DNA of 64,000 nt, from assembly GCF_002865645.1 (NCBI RefSeq), contig NW_020194519.1, forward strand, positions 1,175,542 through 1,239,541, in the 5' to 3' direction. This document shows, piece by piece, positions 48,477-63,825 of this stretch; position 1 is the stretch's first letter, and every line of letters begins with the position of its first letter. Position numbers and translations under genes: made by a program. Origin of the DNA: Hyaloscypha bicolor E (Eukaryota > Ascomycota > Leotiomycetes > Helotiales > Hyaloscyphaceae). The notes below the pieces were generated by a model, which saw only the letters and a program-made list of their open reading frames with translations, did not search any database and was not told where the DNA came from.

Positions 48477-48481
48477 TTTAT

Positions 48482-48933
48482 TAATAAAGCTTTTAAAAAA
48501 TACTTTTTTTTAAAGAATTATATTTTTAGAATTAAATTCTAGATTAAATAAGCTAGTTTTATAAAATATTATTATAAGCTATAAATTATTTTTATTTTTA
48601 AATAAAAATATTTTAATTTATAGCTTTTTTTTAATTTAGCTTTAAATATTTATTTTATTTTATTTTTATAATAAAATATATATTTATTTATTTAATTTTT
48701 TAGAATAATATATAAATTTAAAATAATAATAAAATAAAAATTTAATTTATTTAATAAATATAAAATATTCTAAAATATAATAATTAAAATAAATTTTTTA
48801 AATTTTTTTTATTAGTATAGCTATAGTTATTAATAATTATATAATATAGTTATATAATATAGAAATAATTAGAAATAATAAAATATAAGTAATAATTATA
48901 TAACCTTATATTATATTAATAATTTAACCGGTA
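48482..48933. other. AT-rich RIP-type sequence, no gene
   Basis: Nearly pure A/T spacer between element C and the inverted LTR fragment. Confidence 0.55.
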
Positions 48934-49175
48934 GCTAGTCTTTATTAGACTTAGTAAATTTAGGAATTATATATTAATATTATAATATTATAATTTCTAT
49001 TTCTAAATAATAATAACTTTATTAATTATTAGTTTATTAGAAATATATAATACTATTATATAATTATAAAATACTATTTATATAAATTAGTAAAGTTATT
49101 ATTTAAAAATAGAAATTATAGTATTATAGTATTAATATATAATTCCTAAATTTACTAAGCCTAAAAGAATCTAGT
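48934..49175. repeat. Large inverted repeat of LTR-D sequence
   Basis: 48934-49025 (CTAGTCTTTATTAGACTTAG.., TAAATTTAGGAATTATATAT..) is the reverse complement of 49086-49175. So part of the D LTR is present head-to-head with itself, with about 60 bp between arms. Confidence 0.75.
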
Positions 49176-52100
49176 CTACTAGTCGAGTTACTAATAGAAT
49201 GCGAGGTTATATAACTATATCTCGTATTTTATATCTTATTACTTATATTTTATTACTTATATCCCGTATTATATATCCCGTAACTATATATATAACTTCT
49301 AAAGAAATAGCTATATTAATACTAGAAACTTTCTAAAAAACCCGAAAAATAATATCTTTTTCTAATTATATATAAATTCCCTAATCCGGCCTAGTATTAG
49401 ATTTTCCTAAATACTTTATATATTTATATTACTTCTAAAGTTTTAGTTATATACTAAAGGCTATAGTCTTTTATATATAATTTCCTTTCTTATAATATTC
49501 TTTTATCTCATATATTTATTTTCTATTCTATTTGTATTTAATCTATTTCTTTATATCTAATTATATAGTATTTATATTAATTAGGTACTTGAGGATATTT
49601 ATTAGCTTTAATTTCGTTATAAAATCGGCAGGATTTAATTCTTTCTTAATCTATTTAATTTTTATAATCTCTTATTATTTATATATCTAGTAAAAATATA
49701 TTATATTAATTATTAGATACTTTTCTCGAGTAATTCCTAATTTAATAAGGCATTTATATAATAACTTCAAATTTATATAAATAACTAGTAATAATTCTAT
49801 TTCTAGTACTTTATTAATTATAGATTTAACTAAAGTACTTATATTAAAGCTATAAGCCATATTATAAAGTTCCGAAGCTAGAATACTTCTAGTAACTCTC
49901 TTTTATTTAATAAAGAACTAGTAAATAATATTAGTATATCTAGTTCCGTTTACTAGAACTAGAATATATCTAATTTAAAAAAAAAGATTTCTATTATTTA
50001 TAAATAAAACATTTATAAAAATAATTAAATATAAGAACTTCTTTACTAGTTTTATAAATCTCAGTTCTCTAGTAGCATTTTTAATTTACTATTAAATATA
50101 CTTATTAAGTATCTTTATATTAGTTTTCGAGGATTTAATAGCTTAAGTAATAATTAATAAATTATATAAAGCTTCTAGTTAATAGACTAATATAATATAT
50201 GCTTTTCTAATATATTAGGTAATATATTAGTTCTTAATAAAGAGATCTTAATAAATAGTATTTCTATTACTTATAATAGTAGTATTTTTTATAAAAATAA
50301 TTTAGAGGTTTTTATATTAGTATTCCTATATAAGAATAATTCTAATAATATTTATATAAATAATACCTCTATTAAACTTGAAATTATAATTAATAATAAG
50401 GTATTTATATTCTTTAGCTAAGAACTTAGTCTTATAAAACTTTAGTTATTTTATTTTTATAAAATTATTAGTTCTAATAAATAGGATATTATTAGTTTAA
50501 AGGCTAATAATTCCGAAAAGTTATTTATTATAAAGGAGGCAAGAGTTATAAATTAACTATTCTATAGAAAGCTTATTAATATAATAGGAATAGTAAGTTT
50601 TAAACTAGTAATTTCTAGTTTCCGGTATACTATATAGTAGTTTTATAATTTTTAGAACCGAATTATTATTTAGATTTAGCTTTTTAATAAGTTTATAAAG
50701 TGAATTAATATAAAAATTATAGTTAAGTAAGGTTATTAATTAGATATAAGCTTATAAAATATTATATAAATATAGTTCTATAGTATTTATTATTATAATA
50801 GTAATACTAAGAATAATTCTCTAGCTAATATATTAAATAATAAGTAATTATATTAATATTATATATTTCTTATTATTATTATAAGCTTAAATAACTAGTC
50901 TTAACTTCTTAAACTCTTTTTCTATATCCTTATTCTTAATCTTATTAATAAACCGAGAGTTAAAAATATATACTTCTTTTAGTATTTGAGATCTGAAAAT
51001 AACCTCAAATATATCTTTTTCTAAAAAGCTAGTAATTTTAACTTAGTAAGAGTTTTTATATAAGTTATTATTTTATAGAAATACCGTAATATCTGGAATT
51101 TTATAAGGATATTCTTTGCTATACTTTAGTAAAATAGCGGGAATAATAAGAGAAATTATATCTGTATTACCTTTAGCCTTATTATAGTATTCGGGAATAG
51201 ATTTAGGTTTAGGGCTATTAGTAATAACTTTAATATTTCTTATATAAAAGGGCTTTATAGAAGTTAAATAGAAAATAGTATTACTATATAGTAGAGCTAG
51301 TATATAGTTCTCTTTATTAATAGCTACTAGCTTATATAGCTTATTTTAATTACTAGATTAACTAGTATTTCCTTTATATTATATAAGAATATCCGAATTT
51401 AAAAGAAGTTTATAAATATTAGTAATACTAGAACTATTTCAGGTATTTAGAGTATTCGTAATCTGATATCTAGCTTAAAGCTTCTAAATTTCTACTATTG
51501 CCTTTTTAAGTATTACTAATTACTATAATATAATTAATAATAGGATATTATATTTAGTTATTTAAAATAAAGTACTATAAATTAAAAGAATTAGAATAAT
51601 ACTATTAAATCTAGCGAAATTATTAATAGCCTTAAAAGCTATTTAGAATATAATATTCTTATTAATTCTATTAATTTTAGCTATAATAATAAGATAAATA
51701 TATTAAATTAGGCTATAATAATATTTTATAATTCTAATAGAATTATAAGCTTTTATAGAAATAATTTTAATTTTAATTCCTATAATATTTATAAGTTAAA
51801 TAAACTTCTTATTAGTAAACTACTTTCTGGTATTTACTATAATCTAATTAGGAGAATCTAAATAGATATTAATCTAATACTACTTTAGGATATCCCAAAT
51901 ATATAATATACTAATATTTTAAAGCTATTAGCCGGCTTAATATTAAGTGCCTTTATTAATAATATAGAATATAGGCTTATTAGAAATATAGAAAATATTA
52001 ATAATAATAAAATAATTAAAGCTAATATTATTTCTTAAATTAAACTTGAATTATTCTAGTAATTATCCGAATTTCTGGTATTACTTATAGTATTTTATAA

Positions 52101-55100
52101 GGTATTTAAGGGCTTTTATATTAATATTATAGCCTATTTATTCTAGTATATTTCGGAGTTTACTAATAAATAAATAACTAAAATAATAATATAAATATTA
52201 TAATTTGACCTTTATAAGAAAGCAGGAATTATAAGTAAAGAATTCGGAAATAAAGCTTTATAGAATAGTATTCTAAAGTAGAAAAGAATATCTAAAACAT
52301 TATATTATAAGTATAAAATATCTATTAGAAATAATAAGATAATTAGTAAGATTATTAAAATAAATTCCTAGCTTGTTTATATTAGTTAAGCTAAATAGAA
52401 ATAGAGTTTTTATAAATATAATATAGAATTATACTTATCTAATTAGTATTTTTATTATTATAGATTTAATAGAGAATATAGATCTAATACTAAACTAGAT
52501 ATTAACTTAATCTTTAGTAATTTCATTAAGTTTAATACTATTATTAGTTTGCTATAAAGCTTGGAATTAGTTAGAACTAGTAATTAAGAATCTAAAAACT
52601 CTAGTATTAATTATAACTTTATAAAAGTAGTAAATATTATATTTTAATATATTATTAATTATAAATATTTAAGTATCTTTTATTTATTTAATAGGTTCTA
52701 AGATATAGTTTTTGCCTATTATCTAGTATATAAGAGAAAGGGAAATAAAGTTATTTATAAGGGTATTAGTTATAGAAATAGTAGAAATAGGGGCTATAGA
52801 AGTAGCTAAGAAGCTCTTAATAGAAATAAAATAGGAATTAAAATAATATTTCTTTCCTTTATTTATTTCTACTAGTAAGGCTTTAAAAGTATTACTTACT
52901 AGTTTATTCTTATTACTCTTATTATTTTCTTTTTTTTCGAATTTAGTAATATACTATATATAAGTATTACTAAAGTATTTATTAAAGTTACAAGTATTTC
53001 GGGATCTAAATTAGTAAACGTTTCTATTCTTAAATTAAGTCTTTTTAGCCTCTTATTTCTCTAATATATACTTCTATAAATAGTATTCGGGTCTCTTATA
53101 TATAAAATATAACTTCGGAATATAATTATTATAATTATAGGGCTTGAAATAGTTATTATAGGTTCCAAAGTTATAACTAGATCTATATTAATAATTTCCG
53201 AATAAATAATAGTTTAGAGGATTTTGAGAATAGTATTATTAATTAGTAAAATAGGTTTTAATAATAATTTATTACTTCTTCTTATAAATAGTAATAAATA
53301 ATTAGAGCTTATTAATAAGCTAGCCAAGATTATTAGGAAAGTTCGAGACTATATATTAGTATACCGGTAAGCCTTAATAAGAGATAATAATCTTATTATA
53401 TAGGAATTTAATATTTTATAAAATAGGAATAAGGCTATACTATAATTTATATAGGTTATTAATTAGTATTTAAATAAGCTTAAATATTATCTTTTCAGGA
53501 TTTTTTACTATTATAGTTACTAAGGTAATAGTATTCTATTTATTTAAATTTTAATAATAGAAACCGGGGCTTTTAAAAAAGCTATAAATATTTATATAGG
53601 CTTCTTTATATATATGGCTTAAGAGCTAGTTATTATAGAAGTAGTCTTATACTAGGTTTTTTAATATAGTAAGAAAAGCTCTTACTAGTACCTTTTCTAG
53701 AAGCTTTATATATTAGTAAATATTAAGGAAAATAGTGAGTTTATAATTAAAACTACTATTAGTTTTATTATATTTCTATATTTTGGAATATATCTTTACT
53801 ACTTTCCTAATAAGCTTCCTAGTAGAAATAGTAAGTACTAATTAATAATAGTTCGGGTTTAATAGTAATACTAGTAGTAGTAAAAGTAAAAGTAATAAAT
53901 AGCTTTAATTTAGAAAAAGTAAATAGATAGCTTGATTTCTTAACTAAGATTATCTAGTTCCCTTATATCTAGTTCTATCTAGAATAAGATAAACTAATAT
54001 AATAGGTCTCTAGAGAAGATCTATTCTAATTAGATTATTATTAATAATATTAGCTTTATTCTATATATTTTTTATTTCTTCTTAGGTAAGATTAATAAAA
54101 GATTATATAATAGTAAGATTTCTATAGTTTTATTTAATATAAATACTATTATACTAAAGTTAGGCTCGAAGATTTTATATAAGTATATAATTAATTAGAC
54201 TATATACTATAGTATTAAAGTTTTTGAAGTTATCCTAGAACAGATTCTATAGATTATTATTACTTTTCCTATATAAGATATACTAATATATCTTAGTAAT
54301 TATATATTCCTAAAGTTTAGCCTTTATTATTAATCCGGTAACTTTTCCTTTCTCTTATTAGTATTTATACTAAACCGAGTTTAGGTTCTCTCTAGTATAT
54401 ATATATAATTCGTAGCAGGAGGGATTTAAAGGTAAGGTAGTTTATAGTAGGTTTATAGAAAGGGTTTAGTAGTAAATGTATTTAGATACCTGGTTTAGAT
54501 ATCTAGTTCAGATACCAGATACCTAGCTCAGATACCTAATTAAGATACCAGATATCTAATTATTAAGATACTAGATACCTGGTTTAGATACTAGATACCC
54601 CAGATATCCAGGGATATTATAGGTATTAAAGTAAATATTTTGCCCTTAAATATTTTATTTATAATAAGAAATTTAGAAAATAAAATATTATAATTCCGGG
54701 AGAGTCTAAAACTTAAAGAACTCGATTTAATAGTAAAATCGAAATAGTAGTTAAAGAGCTTTAAGGATATATATAGGATATATATTTCGGAAAGAGAGTT
54801 CTATAAATACAGGTATTATATAAATAGAAAAGATTATTTCTAAAAAAGTAGTCTTAGGGCTAAAAGAAGTTAGTTTTAAAGAATAATAGAAGTTAAATAA
54901 ATAGATAATTAAATAGCTAATTACTTATTAATTAGTAAGAGCTAGATATTTTTTTTATAAGTTACTAAATACTTTTATAAAATTAATAAATAGTTTCCTC
55001 CTTTAATATAAAATAAACTAGATTTGTCTTAGGCTACTAAATACTTTTAGGACTAATCTAAAATTTTCTCTAATCTATATATATAAACTAATTAGTATTA

Positions 55101-55376
55101 GTTTACTAGTAATATATAGTATTATTATATAAGTTATTATTATTTAGAAGTAGGAATTATAGTATTATAATATTAATATATAATTCCTAAATTTACTAAG
55201 CCTAAAGGGATCTAGTTTACTAGTCGAGTTACTAATAGGATATAAGGTTATATAACTATATCCCGTATTCTATATCCTATTACTTATATCCTATTACCTA
55301 TATCTTATTACTTATATCCCGTATCTCGTATTTTATAACTATATATATAACTCCTAAAGAAATAGCTATACTAATA
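49027..55376. mobile_element. Probable LTR element D, RIP-dead, class undetermined
   Basis: Direct repeats of about 280-295 bp lie at about 49027-49321 and 55096-55376. They share GTATTA.TATATAATTCCTAAA, TTTACTAAGCCTAAA, CTAGTCGAGTTACTAATAG and an ending AAAGAAATAGCTATAYTAATA. I found no clean target duplication. The 5.8-kb interior is too mutated for me to place a reverse transcriptase with confidence on either strand. Confidence 0.55.
54485..54612. repeat. Degenerate AGATACC minisatellite
   Basis: Repeated (C/T)AGATACC(A/T/C) units with TAGCTCAGATACC between. This is the same pattern as CAGATGCC..CAGGCTCAGATGCC at 8069-8122, with G-to-A at each unit. Confidence 0.8.
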
Positions 55377-58300
55377 ATAACTAATAGCTTTCTAATAAAA
55401 ATAATAATAAGAATAATAAAGAATAATTATAAAAATAAAATATTTATAAAATATAGAAATTAGAATTTTTAAAGTTTTTAATAATTTTTATATAGCTTTT
55501 TTAAGAATAAATATATAGTTTTTAAAAAGTTTCTAATAAAAGTATTTATTTTTTATATTTCTATTTAGCTAATAGTATTATAATATTACTTTTTTTTTAA
55601 GTATTCTTATAATTCTTAAACTATATTTTCTAGATTATTTAATAGTTTCTATATATTATTTATTAGTAAATAGCTCTTTTAATAAATAAAATACTTTTTT
55701 CTTTTTCTATTTTTCTTATAAACTATAATAGATTTTATTTTAAATTTCTTTTTATTCTTAATCTTAACTAGTTCTAATTCTATTATAATATTAGCTTGCG
55801 GGTATTATAGTTTTAAAAAAGAAATATAGAAAATGTTATAAATCTAATATAATAATAATAATTCTAAATAATATATTTATTTATATATTTTTATAATTTC
55901 TAGAACTTTAAAGAAACTGAGTTATTTATTTACTAGCTTTATATTAGATTATAGTTATTAAATATTCTTTATATAAAATATAACTTTATTATATATATTA
56001 AATTTCTTATTAATATATTTTTTATTATAATACTTTTTAATATATAATTTAATACTAAAATAAAATTTATATAATATATAAAATAAAGAAATTTCTATTA
56101 TTAAATATATAAAGTTATTATATATAAATTTTATAAAAATAAACTTTATTATTTAATTATTTTACTAATATCTAGTATAGTATTTTAAATACTATTTTAG
56201 AATTTAATTTAGATTCTTTATTTATTTATTAGTTTATAAATAAAATATTATATTTAATTATTATTAAACTTTTAAATAGAAATATAAACTTATTTAGAAT
56301 TTATTTATAAAAACAGATTTTTTATTAGAAGTTATATTTATAAATATATTAAAGTCTTTAATAATATAATATATAAATAGCTTTATTAATTCAGAAACTA
56401 AAATCTCTTTAATAATTAAAATATATTATATTATTTTTATATATTTATTAATAATAATAAATATAGAATTATATATTTTATTATAAAACCTAAAAGGAAA
56501 TAGTTCTATAATAAAGTTTATAGTAATTTCTTATTATAGCTTAGAAGAAAAAAGAAATAAATTAAATATATTATATAATAAATATTTCTTTATTTTAGAT
56601 TATTAATATATAAAACAAGTTCTAATATAATTTCTTATATATTTTTTTATATTTTACTAAAAGTATTTCTTCTAGAAAGTTTCTAGTATTTTACTAGTAT
56701 TAAAATACTTATTTATGGAATTATTATAGTTAGTTTATAGTAATTCTTTTTTAAAAACTAGTTTATTTAATATATAAATAATACTTTAATATTTTAATAA
56801 TTTAGATATATTAAGTTTCTAAATCTTAATAGCTCTAATAAAAGTTTTTTTTAAGAATTATTTATATTATTAGTATTATATTAATAGATTAAGCCTTTAA
56901 TACTATAATAATAATTTAAATAATAATTCTTTATTTTTCTTATATATTATTTCGGATTTAGCTATTTATATAACTAGAATTTATAATATATACTATTTAT
57001 AACTAGCTATATTATTAATAGATTTCTTTTTTAGAATTTCTTAATATTTTACTAATTAAGAAATATCTATTTCTTTTTTCCTAAATCTTATATTATAATA
57101 TTATAGAAATAATATAATATTCTATTACTATTATTTATAAAACTCTTTATTTTATTTATTAATTATTTAGTTTTCTTTTAATTATAAAATATTTTAAGTT
57201 ATTATAATTTATTTTAATAATAATAATATATTAGATATATATTAGATAATATTACTAAATATAAAATATTAAAATAATAACTAAAAGTTTAGAATTATAT
57301 ATCTTATATTTATTTTTAATTATAATTATTTTCTTTAAATAGAAAATAATAGAAAATTATCTAGCTTTTACTTTCTTATTAAAAAGCTATAAAATTATAT
57401 CTATAATTATAAATTCTAAAATATTTATTTCTATATAAATCTTTAAAGCTAGATTAAAATAATAAAGAATTAGTACTATTATAAATATAATTTATAATTT
57501 CCTAAAAGTCTTATTTGCTTTATTTATTTAGCTAAAATAATATTATAGATTTCTATTATTTTTTAATTAATTCTTTTATTATTTTAAAATATTTATAAAT
57601 AAATCTTTAATAAAAATTAATAAAATCCAGAAATATTTAAATTTCTCGAATATTATTTTTTTAGAACTAGCTATATTCTAATAGCTATAATTTAATTAAC
57701 TTTTATTTTTATATTATTTAAGCTAATTATAAATTCTAGAAACTTTATTTTTTTTATATTAAACTTATATTTTATTAAGTTTATAAAAAGCTAGTATTAT
57801 TATAACTATTTAAATATATATTAAACTATTATTATATATTAATCTAGATTCTTTAAATAAATTAAAATATTATTTAGATAAACTATATAAATAATATTTA
57901 TAAAGCCTATTAGTATATAGTTAATATATATCTGAAATATTACTAAAGTATTAGATAATCTAAAAAATATAATATAATATTTATAACTAATAATAAGTAT
58001 TTTTTAAGTTTAGTTTTATATATATTTTTATTTTATAAAACTTATTTATTATTTTATTAATAAATAATAATAGTATTTAATTTTTAATAGTAATTCTATT
58101 TAGATTTTAGTAATTAATATATAAATATAAACTACTTCTTTCCTTTAAAATAAATATAATTAAAATATTAGCTAGACTAATAAAATAATAGATTTATTTC
58201 TTTTTTAAACTAGTATTAAAATATTTTTAAAAGACTTTAAGTTCTTTTTCTAATAAAATATATATAGAATTATATAATAATTAGAATTCTGGTTTTAGAT

Positions 58301-59170
58301 CTATATAATATTCTATTATATAATAGTTAAATAGTATATTTATAGCCTTTATAAAAAATACTTGAAATAAATTCTAATATTTTTAGAAAATATAATTATC
58401 TTATTTATAATAATAATAATAATAATTCTTTAGCTATTTGTTATAAAATAAGTAATTAATAGAAAAATATATATTTTATATTTTATTGTTTTAATAAACT
58501 TTCTAGTATTTAGAACTTTAATCTTTTATAATTAAATCTAGTATTTTTATATTACTTTTCTAAAAAAAAAAATAGACAATTAATCTAATAAAACTATAGG
58601 AATTCAAATATTATATTAATATAATTCAGATTAATATTATATAATATAAAATATATATTAGTTTATTTTTAGTAATAATTCTAAAAAGATAATTTTTATA
58701 TAAATAGATTTTTTTTAATATTAATAAAATATTTATATTTAAATCTAATTCTTTCTTTAAATAATTAACTTTTATATTTAAATTAACTAATGTTTTAATT
58801 CTTTATTTATTTATATTTATTTTAATAATAATTTTAATTATTATTTTTATTCTAGAACCTTTATTTTTTATAATATAAATAAATATAACTATTATAAAAT
58901 ATATTTATTTCCTGGTTTCTTTAATTCTAAATATTTATATATTTTATAGCTAGACTTATTATAATTATAATAAATTAATTTCTTTTAATTTAGATAAATA
59001 ATAATATAATAACTTTTTTTCTAGTAAATAAAATAAATTATATCCGGTTTTATAAATTCTAATATAAATATTAAATTAGATTTTATTACTATATTTTTAT
59101 TATTTCGGTTTTATAATCTTATAATAGAAATATATTTCTCTTTTTTTCTTTTTTTTCTTTCTTTTACTAT
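55377..59170 (-). mobile_element. Element A internal body, copy 2, truncated
   Basis: Collinear with about 38880-43090 of element A but more mutated. It includes a YLDN-type reverse transcriptase at about 57870-58200 and the CCHC region near 59000. It lacks about 1 kb of gag-side sequence before the LTR at 59171, and its own 3' LTR. Confidence 0.75.
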
Positions 59171-59456
59171 TATAAGATATATAATAGTAAAATAATATAT
59201 AAATAATTAAGATAAATAAGCTATAGAATAATACTTATAAATATAACTAATTCTAATAAAAAATTAATTAATATTTCTTTTTAAAGCTAGAAATATATTC
59301 CTATATATTCTTTAATATTTAGTTAAGCTTATAAAATACTTTATTTAACTAGAAAATATAATTCTATATAATTTATATAATTCTATTTATAAGCTTTATC
59401 TAAAATAGGAAACTAAATTTATAATATCTAATATTTATTTATATATATTTATTATA
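59171..59456 (-). repeat. Family A LTR shared by two bodies
   Basis: A 286-bp LTR matching 44048-44374 with small deletions. Internal A sequence lies on both sides. Confidence 0.85.
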
Positions 59457-62400
59457 TTAATTCTTTTTCTGGGTTTTTATTCTTAAAAGGCCTAAAAAAA
59501 CTATAAATAGCTTTATAAATAACTTCTTGAAACTTTCCTAATTACTAGTTTTCTCTAAAGATTCTCTATAATTATTCTATTATTATATTAGGTAATAGAA
59601 TTAAGAATATAATTTACTAACTTTATTTAATTAATTTATAAATTATTTCTAGTAATTTTCTCTTATAAAAGTAATATAAATATAATATATACTATTAGAT
59701 ATAAAGCTTTTCTGGTTTTCTAATTAATTTATAAATCTTAATTTAGCTTCTATTTATAAATAAATTATTATTTTATAGGTCCAAGAATTTAGAAAAGTTA
59801 ATCTAATTTTCTAGTTTATTTATAAATTCCTTTTTTAAAATTTTCTAAATATTTCTAATATAAAGCTAGTTCCGAATTTGTAATTACTATTTAGAAAAAA
59901 AATATTATAAAAAGGCCTTTCTTTTTCTACTAACTAATCTTTCTTTTCCTTAACTATAATATTATATCTAGCTTTTTTTTATTTTTTGCCTTTCTTTTTT
60001 AAGCCTTTTTTAAGCTTTTTTAAGCTTTATTTAAATTTCTTTCTAGTTTCCTTTTCTATTTCTTTATTTATTAAAATAAATACTTCTTTTAGTATTTATT
60101 AGCTTATTACTATTTATTTAGCTAATATTTCTATATTTTTAATTTGTTTTTATTACTTTTAATATTCTAAGAATATTATTAAGTTTCCTAATCTTATTTA
60201 TATTAAAAGTAATAATTACTTAATATATAATTATTATTATTCTAAGAATAAAAAATATAATTCTATAAATTATAAATTTCTTTTTTTATTCTCTATTTTA
60301 ATATTATCTAAAGTTTCTTAAATATATATAATATAATTAAACTGCCTTTTTTAAGCTATTAATATATATAAATATTTTTTTTAACTTCTACCTAAAAAGA
60401 AAAAGTCTATTATTATTTTTCTTTTATATTAAATTATATATATTTCTTATATTAAAGCTATTATTTAAGGCTAATGAATTCTTCTAATAATTTAAGAAAT
60501 AAATTAAATAATTCTTATTAGCTTAATATAAATATAAAGTACTTTTAATAATATAATTAATATTCTTTAATATTAAATAAGCTTATTTCTTCTTTATTTC
60601 TTACTAATAACTAATAGCTTTATAGGCTAATTTATTACTTATTTCTCGAAAGAGTCCTAATAAGAAAAATAATAAAATTAATAGCAAATAGTTACAAAAA
60701 TAAGATATTTATAAAATATAGAAATTAGAGTTTTTAGAATTCTTAATAATTTTTATATAGTTTTTAATAATTTCCTAATAAAAGTTTTTATTTTTTATAT
60801 TTCTATTTAGCTAATAGTATTATAATATTATTTTTTAAAGTATTCTTATAATTCTTAAATTATATTCTCTAGATTACTTAATAGTTCCTATATATTATCT
60901 ATTAGTAAATAGCCTTTTTAATAAATAAGATTTTCTTTTTCTTTTTTATTTTCTTTATAAGCTATAATAGATTTTATCTCGAATTTCTTTTTATTTTTAA
61001 TCTTAACCGGTTCTGGTTCTATTATAGTATTAGCTTATAAGTATTATAATTCTAAAAAGGAAATATAGAAAATATTATAGATCTAATATAATAATAGTAA
61101 TTTCGAATAATATATTTATTTATATATTTCTATAATTTTTAGAATTTTAAAAGAACTAAAATATTTATTTACTAGCTTTATATTAAGTTATAGCTATTAA
61201 ATATTCTTTATATAGAATATAATTCTATTATAATACTTTTTTTATATATTTATTATTTTTTATTATTATTTCTCTAGTATTTCCTATTTTATTTGAATTC
61301 TTTATATTCTTTCTTATATTACTAGTATTTCTTTTTCTAGAATATTATTTTTAATATATAATTTAATACTAGAATAGAATCTATATAATATATAAAATAA
61401 AGAAATTTCTATTATTAAATATATAGAATTATTATATATAAATTCTATAAAAGTAAGCTTTATTATCTAGTTATTTTATTAATAGCTAATATAATATCTC
61501 AAGTATTATTTTAGAGTTTAGTTTAGATTTTCTATTTATTTATTAGTTTATAAGTAAAATATTATATTTAGCTATTATTAAATCTTTAAATAGAAATATA
61601 GATTTAACTAGAACTTGCTTATAAAAACAGATCCTTTATTAGAAATTATATTTATAGATATATTAAAGTTTTTAATAATATAATATATAAATAGCTTTAT
61701 TAATTTAGAAGCCGAGATCTTTTTAGTAATTGGAATATATTATATTATTTTTATATATCTATTAATAATAATAAATATAGAATTATATATTTTATTATAA
61801 AACTTAAAAAAGAATAGTTTTATAATAAAATCTATAGTAATTTCTTATTATAGCTTGGAAAAAAAAGAAATAAATTAAATATACTATATAATAAATATCT
61901 TTTTATTTTAGTTTATTAATATATAAAACAAGTTCTAATATAATTTCTTATATATTTTTTTATATTTTACTAAAAGTCTTTCTTCTAGAAAGTTTCTAGT
62001 ATTTTACTAGTATTAAAATACTTATTTATAGAATTATTATAGTTAGTTTATAATAATTCTTTTTTGAAAATTAGTTTATTTAATATATAAATAGTATTCT
62101 AATATCTTAATAATCTAGATATATTAAATTCTCAAGTTTTAATAGCTTTAGTAAAGGTCTTTTTTAAGAACTATTTATATTATTAATATTATATTAATAA
62201 ATCGAGCCTTTAGTATTATAATAGTAATTCAAATAATTTTTCTTTATTTTTCTTATATATTATTTCAGATCTAGATATTTATATAACTAGAATCCGTAAT
62301 ATATATTATTTATAACTAGTTATATTAATAATAAACTCAAGTAATAATATTTCTAATATTATTCTATTACTAAAATAGATTTCCTTTTCGGAATTCCTTA

Positions 62401-63815
62401 GTATCTTACTAATTAAAAATATTTATTTCTTTTTTTCTTGGCTTTAAATTATAGTATTATAGAAATAATATAGTATTTTATTATTATTATTTATAAAGCT
62501 TTCTATTTTATATTTTATAGTTTATTATAAAATATAAATAATAAAGTATTTTTATTTATTTCTATTATAAAATCTAGTCTTTTTAATAGCCTATTAGTAA
62601 AGTTATTATATTCCGACCAGTATTCCAAAATAAAATCAAAAATAGCTAGTTTTTTTATTTATTTTATCTATTAACTATTTAGTTTTCTTTTAGTTATAAA
62701 TATTTTAAATTATTATAATTTGTTTTAATAATAATAGTATATTAGATATATATTAAATAATATTACTAAATATAAAATATTAGAATAATAGCTAAAAGTT
62801 TAGAATTATATATTTTATATCTATTTTTAATTATAGTTATTTTTTTTAAATAAAAGGTAATAGAATATTATCTGACTTCTATTTCTTTATTAAAAAGCTA
62901 GGAAATTATATCTATAATTATAAATTCTGAAATATTTATTTCTATATAAATTTTTAAAGCTAAATTAAAATAATAAAGAATTAGTACTATTATAAATATA
63001 ATTTATAACTTTTTAAAAGCCTTATCTGTTTTATTTATCTAACTAAAATAATATTATAGGTTTCTATTAGTTTTTAATAAATTAGTTAACTCTTTTATTA
63101 TTCTAAAATATTTATAAATAAATCTCTAATAAAAGTTAATAAAATCTAGAAATATTTAAACTTTTCAAATATTATTCTTTAAAACCAGCCATTTTCTAAT
63201 AATTATAACCTAGCTAGCTTCTATTTTTATATTATTTGAACTAATTATATATTCTAGAAACTTTACTTTTTTTATATTAAACTTATATTTTATTAAGTTT
63301 ATAAAAAGCTAGTATTATTATAACTATTTAAATATATATTAAACTATTATTATATATTATTTTAAGTTCTTTAAATAAATTAAAATATTATTTAGATAAA
63401 CTTTATAAATAATATTTATAAGGCCTATTAATATATAATTAATATATACCTAAAATATTACTAGAATATTAAATAGTTTAAAAAAATATAATATAGTATT
63501 TAAAATATCTATAGTATATTCGAAATACCGTTTTTTATTTATTATTCTCTTATATTTATAACTAATAATAAGTATTTTTTGAATCTAGCTTTATATATAT
63601 TTTTATTTTATAAAGCCTATTTATTATTTTACTAATAAGTAATAATAGTATTTGGTTCTTAATAGTAATTCTATTTAGATTTTAGTAATTAATATATAAA
63701 TATAAACTACTTTCTTTTTTTAGAATAAATATAATTAGAATACTAGCTAGATTAGTAAAATAATAAATCTATTCTTTTTCTAAACTAATATTAAGATATT
63801 TCTAAAGGATTTCAA
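59457..63815 (-). mobile_element. Element A internal body, copy 3, truncated
   Basis: Collinear with 37664 to about 42100, starting at the 3' end of the element. Reverse transcriptase traces lie near 63390-63760. The match ends abruptly at about 63815, where much less mutated sequence begins. Confidence 0.75.
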
Positions 63816-63825
63816 GTATTACGGG

